From positions 62,001 through 126,000 of the forward strand of contig JADKBK010000019.1 in the NCBI GenBank assembly GCA_016715075.1: 64,000 nucleotides of DNA, in the 5' to 3' direction. The DNA is from Bacteroidales bacterium. GTDB taxonomy: Bacteria; Bacteroidota; Bacteroidia; Bacteroidales; VadinHA17. The notes under the pieces were generated by a model. That model did not search any database and was not told the DNA's origin. It saw only the letters and a program-made list of their open reading frames with translations. Of the stretch, positions 56,307 through 64,000 are shown piece after piece. Numbering within the stretch: position 1 is the first letter of the stretch; each line of letters opens with the position of its first letter. The translations under genes were made by a program, and so were the position numbers.

Positions 56307-56330
56307 AGCCACAAAGGATCACAAAGGTGA
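56307..56330. repeat. Short ACAAAGG-type repeat remnant
   Basis: GCCACAAAGGATCACAAAGGTG repeats the ACAAAGG unit seen in longer stretches elsewhere in the window. Confidence 0.5.
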
Positions 56331-56392
56331 AAGCGGCGTCAAATAATTTTTATATCTTTTGCCTGTTGAATTATAAGTAACAATCATCCATT

Positions 56393-57798
56393 ATGAACAG
56401 ACTTCTTATCACCTCACTGGTACTTTCCTTCATTCTTGCAAGCTGTACCAGCCCCTCTTCTCAAAAAAGCACACTCACACAGGAACAGATACTGGCAAAA
56501 GCGAGCCGGACGGAGAAAAACGGCTGGATAAAGATCCATCTTGAAGGCACTCCTGATGTTATTGGTTTCCAGCATGGCTATCTTCTTGCCGAAGAGATAA
56601 TAGATCTTCGTGGTGCTATGGAGGTAAGGAATCTGCACTTTACAGGACGTGACAGGGACTTCTACAGGAATGAATCATACAGAATTTTATGGCATAACAT
56701 TCCTGTTGAGTATCAGGTTGAGCTAAATGGTATTGTTGCAGGAGTAAATGCCCGACTTGGTGAGGGCAAAATTGACATTAAAGATATTGTTGCAATAAAT
56801 TCATTACTTGAAATACCTGATTATTATGTTCCCTGGCTGGAAAACCAGGAAAAGCCAACTCCTGCTGAACATTGCAGCGCCATTGCAGCAACAGGCTCCT
56901 GGACCACCGATGGTAAAATTGTAATGGCTCATAATAACTGGAGTGAATACCTGATAGGAGAGAGGTGGAATATTCTTTTGGATATTGTCCCGGAAAAGGG
57001 CAACAGGATATTTATGGATGCCCTTCCCGGATTTATCCATAGCGGGGATGATTTCAATATTAACAGCGCCGGACTTATTGTTACGGAAACCACGATCTCA
57101 GGCTTTAAGGGATTCGACACTACAGGGGTTGCTGAATTCGTCAGAGCACGTAAAGCTGTTCAATACGGATCATCGATAGATGAATGGGTGGCAATAATGG
57201 TGGACAGGAACAATGGAGGCTATGCAAATGCCTGGCTGCTTGGAGATAACAAAACTGGTGAGATAGCACGCCTGGAGCTTGGTCTGAAAAATCATTTCCT
57301 TGAACGGACAACAGATGGTGTTTTTACGGGGGCTAATTTCCCTGTTAATGAGAAGATCCTTAAGGAAGAGACCACCTTTGATGCTACCTCCCCGGAAAAA
57401 TCAGCAAATATGCGCCGGTTGAGATGGGATGTTCTAATGAAAGAATATAAGGGGAAAATAGATATTGAAGCCGCTAAATCTTTTATGGGCGATCATTACG
57501 ATATGAACCGTAACAGGAAAAGGCTGGCCGTTTTTCATTATGCGGCCATCTGGACGAGGATGAAAAGGGAGTATCGGAAGTTAGCTGGGATGGTGCATAT
57601 TTTGCCGCAGGCGCTGTTCAGGCTAAGGCAACTGATGGTAAGCTGGCTGCCAGGATGCAGCTGTGGGCAATCATGGGTCACCCATGTGGCCGGCCATTTA
57701 TTGCCAAAAGCTTCCTCGACGCTCATCCTGAGTATAATATCCAGAAAGATTATCTCAGGGATATGCCCGGACAGGTTTGGACTTTGTTTGAAGAGTAA
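56393..57798 (+). CDS. C45 / phospholipase B-like NTN hydrolase lipoprotein, frameshifted
   Basis: The lipoprotein signal (LASC) is followed by a C45/PLBD-type N-terminal-nucleophile hydrolase. The likely autocleavage nucleophile is the Cys of EHCSAIAATGSW (near 162), with VMAHNNW and GLIVTETTI after it. As written the frame turns to nonsense after MGDHYDMNRN; adding one A to the AAAA near 57519 restores KAGRFSLCGHLDEDEKGVSEVSW and a normal end MPGQVWTLFEE, TAA at 57798. The restored protein is about 468 residues. Relatives act on acyl amides or phospholipids; the substrate is not known. Confidence 0.8.
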
Positions 57799-57842
57799 CC
57801 GGGAACATATTCTCTTCGGCAATAATCAAATCCCCTGCAGAG

Positions 57843-58660
57843 CTACTTCCTGAGGCACCTGACTGATTCACCGCGTTGCTTTGGATTGCTGCCCCTGGTT
57901 AAACTGCCGCTTCGTGCAAGGTAATGGTCGACTGCTTCAAGAGTCTTGCTCTCTTCAGGACCCCACCAGGTACCGATACTCCCAAGGTTGAGAAAGCTTC
58001 CGTTCTCAACACGATAGCCTGAGGGGAAACCTCCAAAGCCGCTTTCATTGGTTCCGTTATAACCATCAGTCCATCCGGCGGTGGTTTTCATCTTTGTTCC
58101 TGCCGCTGCCTGTCCTCCAAGAAAATGCACCAGTTCGGCCCAGTCGGCATCATTGGCAAGCGACCAGCCTTCAGGAGCTAACTCTCTCGGATCGTTTACA
58201 GCATACCAGTTGTATAGTTTGCCATATTTTGGACCATTTGACGGATCATTATTGTAGTAGCTCCAGGCAGGTTTTCCTGCTGCTCCTGCTGCCACCCATT
58301 CCTGGTTGGTTCTTGCCTCAGGTATTGAGTCACCATTCCTGAAGGTGCTTACATTAAGATTTGCCTTTGACCAGTTCTGTTTGCCGATTGTGACAATTGT
58401 TGGATCAATGACCTTTTTAACAGGTTCAGCTTTGGGACTCTTCTGACTGGTTTTGGTTTTGTCTGGACCGACTTTGGTTTTGTCTGGGTTGATTTGGCCT
58501 TTGTAGTAGTAGATTTTGAAGTAGTCTGTGCTGACTTCGTTTGCGTCTGTGAAGATTTAGAAGTTGTCTGGACAGATTTAGTCTGGCCGGACATATTTCC
58601 AAAAGAAAATATCAGGATAATTATACAAACTGCTCTGATGATCGTTTTAGCTTTTTCCAT
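57843..58660 (-). CDS. FISUMP-domain secreted protein, frameshifted
   Basis: The start (58660) has a signal peptide and a KSxQT repeat region (about 30-80). The downstream part is a Fibrobacter succinogenes major paralogous (FISUMP) domain with GKLYNWYAVNDPRELAPEGW, ADWAELVHFLGG, ESGFGGFPSGYR and GESVRCLRK. The two are joined by adding one base near 58442, giving KSPKAEPVKKVIDPTIV and TIGKQNWSKANLN, the natural FISUMP beginning. The restored protein is about 272 residues. FISUMP proteins are secreted and of unknown role. Confidence 0.8.
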
Positions 58661-58959
58661 ATCTCTTTTCTAAAAATTATAGATAAACCTTAAGTAATAT
58701 TCATATACCGTCAGCCTTTAAGAAACTCCCTTAGTGTCCTTTGTGAATCCTTTATGACCTTCGTGTTTAAAAGATTTATATTAAACCTCCCGTCAGGCAG
58801 GCACGAAGGGCTATGACGATTTCACTCAGGACTCAAAATCAGGTGTATTTGCTGAGAATCAGTATTAAAACGTTTCCGGGAAGGATTTATTATAATTATT
58901 AAGATAAGAACCCCCTGGTACCGGTTAAAGTTGATAGTATAATGCTATGGCTGGAATAA
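58661..58959. other. Intergenic region with repeat remnant
   Basis: It contains a stretch of TCCTTTGTG / CCTTCGTG-type repeats (about 58715-58765) of the same family as elsewhere, and nothing else recognisable. Confidence 0.5.
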
Positions 58960-60033
58960 TTAGTTATAAAACCAATCTTCAGGGAGGCTCTTAATCTTAA
59001 GCGAGAGGCCATCCTTATAATTAAAATATGTGACCAGGGCACGGTTGCTAATCCAGGTGACAGCAGGATATGCCCATGCATCTTCTGGATTGTCTTCTAT
59101 ATTCCTGATATTGACCCATGTTTCCCCTTCATCTTTTGAAATTGCAGCAGTCAGTGGATTGCGTTTTTCTGCTCCGGGGTTGTTGTTCCAGATAGCCAGA
59201 ATATCTCCAGTTCCCGGGACCCTGCTTAATGAAACAGGTGCGGCTGTTCCCACCAATAGACTTGCTTCCGGCTCACTCCATGTTTCACCACCGTCAGCCG
59301 AAATACATTTATACTGTCCCCCCAGACCTGTTCGGATCAGCATCAGCACCCTGCCGTCTTTAAGCTCAATGCAGGCATTCTCCCAGCAGGCGCCATTGGC
59401 AGGCTTAACCCTCTGACTGTCGCGCCATGTAATGCCATCATCATCAGACAGAACACAATAACAATAATCTCCTTCCCATGCTTCAAGTACAATGCGGCCC
59501 GAACGAAGCCTTATTGACCGTCCATTTGTGAGGCCGGTGTACTTCCCATCAGGACTCAGCTGTTTGGGTTTCAGCCAGGTCTTACCTTCATCGGAAGAGG
59601 TGCGCATGATTATGCGGCAGTCGACAGATTCTGAATTCTTCTGGCAATGGAATAAAGCTATATCCCCGTTCTTCAGTCTCAGAAAATTGACTTCCATGAC
59701 ATTGCATCCTCCGTCATTCTCAACAAGGGTATATTTCTCGCCCCAGGTACGGCCTCCGTCTGTAGAAATTTTTCCTGATATACGTGCCGGGCCATGATCA
59801 GCCCCGTTGCCAGCATAGAACTCTGTCCAGCCAAGGAGCAGGGAGCCGTCCTTCAATGGTATTATTGCAGCTTCACTGTTGCGGGGATTCTGAGGCCCCA
59901 CAGGTGCAACAAAAAATTCAAAGGCTCCCTCCGGTTTAATAAGTGTGCTGTCTTTGATGTTACCCGATCTGTTCCGGCAGCCTGTACTTATCACTAATGA
60001 TGACAGGAAGCAAATTGCAATAATTTTACGCAT
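58960..60033 (-). CDS. BNR/Asp-box sialidase-like lipoprotein
   Basis: The 357-residue lipoprotein (STGC, Cys near 19) is a six-bladed propeller. It has five Asp-boxes of the form SxDxGxTW: STDGGRTW, SSDEGKTW, SDDDGITW, SADGGETW and SKDEGETW. The fold is that of GH33-type sialidases, but the complete arginine triad cannot be confirmed by eye, so sialidase activity is an inference. Confidence 0.82.
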   Translation of the reverse strand: MRKIIAICFLSSLVISTGCRNRSGNIKDSTLIKPEGAFEFFVAPVGPQNPRNSEAAIIPLKDGSLLLGWTEFYAGNGADHGPARISGKISTDGGRTWGEKYTLVENDGGCNVMEVNFLRLKNGDIALFHCQKNSESVDCRIIMRTSSDEGKTWLKPKQLSPDGKYTGLTNGRSIRLRSGRIVLEAWEGDYCYCVLSDDDGITWRDSQRVKPANGACWENACIELKDGRVLMLIRTGLGGQYKCISADGGETWSEPEASLLVGTAAPVSLSRVPGTGDILAIWNNNPGAEKRNPLTAAISKDEGETWVNIRNIEDNPEDAWAYPAVTWISNRALVTYFNYKDGLSLKIKSLPEDWFYN

Positions 60034-60145
60034 AATTCTTAATTGCTGAAGGATTGATATAAAATTAATTAATTTTCAGATAATCAAATAGTAAATTTAA
60101 ATTTAATTGAATTCCGCTAATGATACATTAAAACAGGCACAGAAT

Positions 60146-61695
60146 ATGAATAAAAATACAGAAAACTCAATGTATATCCCGCTGATAGGGGTTCATTCGC
60201 GAAAGTGCAATGAGACTGAATTGAATGGTTTCCCGGGTTCATTATTTTGGATCAAAGCACTGTCTATGATAATGATCTGCGTTTTAACAGGGTTAATTCC
60301 TGATAAATCTTTGGGGCAAATAACTGCTTCGATGGATCTTTCTGCAGTTTTAACCAATATGCCGGGCTCAGCTACAGGAGCGCCGGTTTATAGTATAACA
60401 CTCTCTGAGAGTGTGAATCAGCCTGTAACCGGCTGGGGCTGTTTCCCGGGATTTGTTGACTGGGGAGCGGGAATAGGATTTGACAAGCAATTGCAGAAAG
60501 CTATCTATGGAGATCTGGGCATGACAGTTGGAAGGGTTAAGATTTATCCTGATTACTGCAACAGGGATGGTTCGCTTAACACCTCTGAAATTGATAACAA
60601 TCTGGCAAAGCAAATAGAGACCATGCGCAGTTACGGCATAACGAAATGGATTATAACAACATGGTCACCCCCGGCATTCATGAAAACTTTCAATGACACT
60701 ATTGGTAACGTAAAAGGGAAGCCCAATCATCTTAAGCCGGAGTTCGAGGATGCTTTTGTAAAGTTTTATGCACAGGTGCTCGTCTATCTACGGGATGTTA
60801 AAAAAATGGGAACACCGGTTTATGCCACGGTACAGAACGAACCTGATTATGCTGCCCCATGGGACGGCTGTCCCTACGAACCTGAACAGTGGCGAAGGGT
60901 GACGAAAAAGCTCCGCAAGGCGCTTGATGAACAGAAGCTCACAATGGTGAAGATGCATGGTCCAGATCATAATCATTATACTATAGGTAAGTATCTTGGA
61001 AGCGATCTTTCTGAATTAAGATCTGATCCTGAACTCCTGAGAGCACTTGACGGAATAGCATTTCATTCATATGACGAGGGAACACAATCGGGCGGAAAGG
61101 CAGCAGTTGAAGCACGTGAGCTTATATTAAAATTCAAGAATGAATTTAAAAAAGGCAATGAGATCTGGCAAACTGAAAATTGTACTGTCAGGCCGGAGGA
61201 TCTTACAGTTTCAGCAATACGCCAGCTTAGATCCATGATGAGGGATATCGGTTATCTTGAGGCGAACTGTTATATCTATTGGCTTGGCGCAAGTAATAGG
61301 AAAGCTATTCGGGCGAGGAGCTAATCTTTAATGGTACAAAGACAAAACTGTATTATATTTTTCAGAAGCTCTGGAAAACTGTTATCCCCGGAGCCTTTTC
61401 GGTTAAGAATTTTACCGGAAATGAGAATCCGGATCTTTCATCATTTGGTCCCGATCCGATGGATATGCTGGCATTCGTCAGTAGCAAAAAAACTGTAGTC
61501 CTTCTCACTAACCCGACTTCAACAGGGCGAAACCTGACAATAAAAAGACTCTCCGGGACATCGGCAGATCTGTTCAGGACTTCCTCTGCTGAAGACATGG
61601 CCCCTGTTGGATCTCAGAAAATTGTCGGCGGAGAGTCGACTGTTTTTCTGCCGGCTAACTCTGTATTGATAGTTGAGAGTGATGGAGGGAGGTAG
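60146..61695 (+). CDS. Glycoside hydrolase family 30 protein, frameshifted
   Basis: From ATG 60146 (a TTG at 60107 is upstream) a signal segment (residues about 40-60) precedes a GH30 TIM barrel plus side beta domain. The acid/base Glu is in TVQNEPDYA and the nucleophile Glu in IWQTENCTV. As written the frame ends at 61324; adding one A to the AAA at 61301-61303 continues it as SYSGEELIFNGTKTKLYYIF and through the beta-sandwich (RNLTIKRLSGTS) to TAG at 61695. Restored length is about 516 residues. GH30 includes beta-glucosidases and xylanases; the specificity is unknown. Confidence 0.85.
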
Positions 61696-61863
61696 TTAAG
61701 AATCGGAAAGCTAACCAATGCATTATGTATTAACTTATTAGAATTAAAGGCGGTTTTTATTATTTCCGCGAACAATTCTCTGTATCCCATTAAACCTGAT
61801 TTTTGTATATTTACCATTAAACAGGAGTTCCTCTTTTTCTAATAACCTTAACTATAATAACAG

Positions 61864-62424
61864 ATGACTAAAGACAAAAATCAACTCTGGAAGGATTTCA
61901 TATTTTATTTTAAATCCAATATCGAAAAAGCAAAGTATCATGAATTGGAAGCTTTAAAAAGTTATAGAGAAAGAAAATATTTCTTTAAAGATTTTTTTAT
62001 TAAGGTGGCGGACGACCTTGAATTATCATTTGATGATAGTCAGGAATTTTTAAGAGTTGATTATACTCTCTTTAAAAAAGGGAATGCTCATAACTGGGAA
62101 GTGCCGCAAATCTTTATTGAATCTGAAAACAGCTGGGAATCATCTTATGAGGAGGCTATAAAGCTATGCAGTTTAAATGCGCCATTGAAAGTCCTAATTC
62201 TGTATGGATTGAATGATGAATTACAAAGAGAGCTTGATGGAAATGAGACTCATTGGGATTACATTTTCAAAGATTTTATCACAGAGAGCAGACTTATTGG
62301 ATTATTTGCCCTCATTATCTATACAAGAGACTCCAGCGACAGGCTGGTTTTTCACTACATGCTATATGGAGAAGATGGTAGAACAATCGAAAAGGGTAAG
62401 CTCAGTTTCGCACAGATCTCCTGA
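61864..62424 (+). CDS. Hypothetical protein, possible PD-(D/E)XK-like fold
   Basis: I do not recognise this 186-residue protein. It starts with a charged helical region (residues 1-45) and continues with alternating strands and helices. The segment VDYTLFKKGNAHNWEVPQIFIESENSWESSYEEAIKLC (given here in parts: VDYTLF, then WEVPQIFIESEN about 20 residues later) places Asp and Glu-x-Glu-Asn on adjacent strands, which is reminiscent of PD-(D/E)XK nucleases but has no Lys. That is a weak hint only. It lies at the head of an unrecognised cluster. Confidence 0.55.
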   Translation: MTKDKNQLWKDFIFYFKSNIEKAKYHELEALKSYRERKYFFKDFFIKVADDLELSFDDSQEFLRVDYTLFKKGNAHNWEVPQIFIESENSWESSYEEAIKLCSLNAPLKVLILYGLNDELQRELDGNETHWDYIFKDFITESRLIGLFALIIYTRDSSDRLVFHYMLYGEDGRTIEKGKLSFAQIS

Positions 62425-62597
62425 GAGTCTGATGATAAACGTGCATGTTATTTTCGACAGCTAATTCAAAATATGGATGTGAATATTCGGGTATTAATCT
62501 CTTACTCCTTGCCTGAATAGATTAAGTACGACTTATCCTGACGTTCCACTCGCTTATTTTTGATCCTAATTTTAAAATAAACTAGTAAGTGGTAAGA

Positions 62598-62939
62598 ATG
62601 GAGTTTAATACGGCTTATTTGAAATATTTCGATGATAAGGGTCTGAAAAATGTTTTTCAGTTGATTGAACAAACGTGCAACAGTGAAACGTTAAGATGGA
62701 TCGGTCGGGCAAAGCAAGAGTTGAACAGGTATGCAAGCTATCTGTGCCTGATAACCAGATTTGAAAAAGAAACCATAGACAAGAATATTGTCCGGGCTGT
62801 TTATGAAAGTATTGCCAGTTGTTCGACGAGCATAGTATTTTCACTCTACAATATTTTTGCGATCCTGACAAAAACAGAAAAACATTTTTTGATAATCATA
62901 TTGAGGAATATTTTCGGGTGTAATGAAGCTGAATCATGA
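62598..62939 (+). CDS. Hypothetical protein
   Basis: The 113-residue product (ATG 62598; a GTG lies nine bases upstream) is helical with two hydrophobic stretches in its second half (about 70-85 and 92-108), which could be membrane helices. I do not recognise a family. Its end overlaps the next ORF by 17 bases, which suggests coupled translation. Confidence 0.45.
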   Translation: MEFNTAYLKYFDDKGLKNVFQLIEQTCNSETLRWIGRAKQELNRYASYLCLITRFEKETIDKNIVRAVYESIASCSTSIVFSLYNIFAILTKTEKHFLIIILRNIFGCNEAES

Positions 62940-63324
62940 AGATTCCTACTGTCTTCAATTTCGATGGCATGAGCCAGTAGAACAGATAAATTCTCTAACA
63001 TTTGACAATGATAAAGAAGCTATAGTTTGTCATTCAGGTAATTGTCTGTTTTTTAAGATAAAAAATTCTATCAGCCATAGTTCTCTGCAGTCCACCAATA
63101 TTACAGATTCGGATGATATTATATTTTCAAAGGATTTTTTTTCTATAAACCTGCTTAATATTCTTGCCGTGACAGATTTACTTGCTGCTCTTCTATCAGA
63201 CAAAAAATTGAATAAGAATGTGAGGTTTTTGTTAGCAGCACCTGATTGTAATTCCTATCTGCAGATTGATAATATAGCTTTATTAAAGTCGGTCCTTGCT
63301 GAGTCTATAATTGCGAATCTCTGA
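62923..63324 (+). CDS. Hypothetical protein
   Basis: The 133-residue product overlaps the previous ORF by 17 bases. It has an N-terminal beta-rich part with DSYCLQFRWHEP and a C-terminal helical part. I recognise no family and no catalytic motif. With the two preceding ORFs it may form an operon. Confidence 0.45.
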   Translation: MKLNHEDSYCLQFRWHEPVEQINSLTFDNDKEAIVCHSGNCLFFKIKNSISHSSLQSTNITDSDDIIFSKDFFSINLLNILAVTDLLAALLSDKKLNKNVRFLLAAPDCNSYLQIDNIALLKSVLAESIIANL

Positions 63325-63355
63325 TTTTTGCAGGTTTTTGATTTAAATCTCATAA

Positions 63356-63376
63356 CTACGACACATAATGTCGTAG
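63356..63376. promoter_or_regulatory. Operator-like perfect inverted repeat upstream of the WYL regulator
   Basis: CTACGACA (63356-63363), a five-base spacer, then TGTCGTAG (63369-63376) is a perfect 8-bp inverted repeat. It lies nine bases upstream of the -7 element of the next gene, the right place for autoregulation by a WYL protein. Confidence 0.7.
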
Positions 63377-63384
63377 TCTGGTTT

Positions 63385-63392
63385 TATATTTG
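63385..63392 (+). promoter_or_regulatory. -7 element for the WYL regulator gene
   Basis: TATATTTG matches TAnnTTTG, 18 bp before the start codon. The -33 position falls within the operator-like repeat. Confidence 0.6.
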
Positions 63393-63409
63393 CAGATAAA
63401 ATCCCCGTC

Positions 63410-64000
63410 ATGTCAAGAAGAGAGACATTATCACGTTACAATATTATTATAAAGAAGTTAAGGAGATCGCCTGCTGCATACAGGGAGATTTCCGAGGCTC
63501 TCCGGAAGGAATCAGAATTGCAGGATTATTATTTTGCAGTATCACAGCGAACTTTTCAGAGGGACCTGATAGAGATCCGTTCCATATATGATATTGACAT
63601 TAAATATGATTTCTCACGCAAAGTATATTTTGTGGAATCTGATCAGCAATCTGAAGCAAATCAGAAAATAATGGAAGCATTTGATACATTTAGTGCACTG
63701 AATCTTACCGACAGGCTTTCAGATTTTATCTATTTTGAAAAAAGAAGGCCATTAGGAACGGAAAATCTTTATGGGTTAATTCAGGCAATTAAAAACAGAC
63801 TAACAATATCATTCCGATACCATAAATTTCAGGATGATAGTATAACCGGCAGAAATGCAGAGCCATATGCACTGAAAGAGTTCAAAAACAGGTGGTATCT
63901 TCTGGCAAATGATCTTGAAGATGATATGATTAAGATCTTTTCACTTGACCGGATAACTGAGCTTAATATGGAAAAGAAGAAGTTTCAGCTGCCTGAATGG
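63410..64000 (+). CDS. WYL-domain transcriptional regulator (partial, runs off the window)
   Basis: The gene is open from ATG 63410 to the window edge (197 codons). The N-terminal part is a winged helix-turn-helix (SRRETLSRYNIIIKKL, YREISEALRKES, SQRTFQRDLIEI), as in DeoR/YafY-type WYL proteins. The WYL core begins near residue 120 with ENLYGLIQAIKNRLTISFRYHK, continues with AEPYALKEFKNRWYLLA (the WYL motif itself), and FSLDRITEL. WYL domains bind nucleic-acid or other ligands and often regulate defence genes. Confidence 0.85.
   Translation, partial: MSRRETLSRYNIIIKKLRRSPAAYREISEALRKESELQDYYFAVSQRTFQRDLIEIRSIYDIDIKYDFSRKVYFVESDQQSEANQKIMEAFDTFSALNLTDRLSDFIYFEKRRPLGTENLYGLIQAIKNRLTISFRYHKFQDDSITGRNAEPYALKEFKNRWYLLANDLEDDMIKIFSLDRITELNMEKKKFQLPEW

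Overview
The window is a stretch of chromosome from a member of the Bacteroidota, most likely a Bacteroidales/Marinilabiliales-type anaerobe. The evidence is the type III glutamine synthetase, the purM-prfA-pyrF gene order seen in Bacteroides, a PorE-like type IX secretion protein, DUF2851, DUF5009 and DUF6165 families, GH92/GH30/GH9/BNR glycosidases, and Bacteroidota-type promoters (TTTG, about 20 bp, TAnnTTTG) at several genes. It is mostly core chromosome with an accessory, glycan-oriented second half.

Layout. 1-2.4 kb: end of a lipid acyltransferase gene and a convergent SurA/PpiD-type periplasmic foldase. 2.7-7.2 kb: a two-gene NAD-linked formate dehydrogenase (NuoE-NuoF fusion plus a Cys-type molybdopterin subunit). 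7.7-9.9 kb: type III glutamine synthetase. 10-12.8 kb: PorE-like protein and a ThuA protein. 12.9-17.6 kb: purM, prfA, pyrF, DUF2851. 18-20.5 kb: rpsO and pnp. 21-26.7 kb: an OmpA/TPR lipoprotein, a TrmH methyltransferase, sucC, a DUF5715 M15-like peptidase and two CDGSH iron-sulfur proteins. 27-32.9 kb: hybrid histidine kinase, priA, DUF6165 and a GT9 glycosyltransferase. 33-42.5 kb: a glycan locus (GH92, two DUF5009 acyltransferase-like membrane proteins, a DUF5060/GH5-like lipoprotein, GH9) without SusC/SusD. 43-53 kb: a CsbD-like protein and its paralogue, a Pif1-like helicase, Fic protein, RDD protein, tRNA-Pro with a structured tandem repeat, VOC protein and an MMPL/RND exporter. 53-61.7 kb: LolA-like protein, a W/Y/H-rich secreted protein, GNAT, a C45/PLB-like hydrolase, a FISUMP protein, a BNR sialidase-like lipoprotein and a GH30. 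61.8-64 kb: three unrecognised ORFs followed by a WYL regulator cut by the window end.

Two things dominate the hunt. First, nine single-base frameshifts break otherwise intact genes (glnN, prfA, fic, the second csbD-like gene, the MMPL exporter twice, the C45 hydrolase, the FISUMP protein, GH30). Nearly all are one base missing from a short homopolymer, which points to residual sequencing error rather than decay. Second, prfA also lacks exactly the 21 codons that carry the GGQ catalytic loop of release factor 1, which a homopolymer error cannot explain, while many genes here still end in TAG.

The intergenic DNA holds several families of palindromic repeats. One of them sits inside the D-loop region of a duplicated tRNA-Pro 5' fragment, direct evidence that it inserts. 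The most system-like unknown is the 61.8-64 kb cassette with its WYL regulator and a perfect operator-like palindrome; the WYL gene continues beyond the window.
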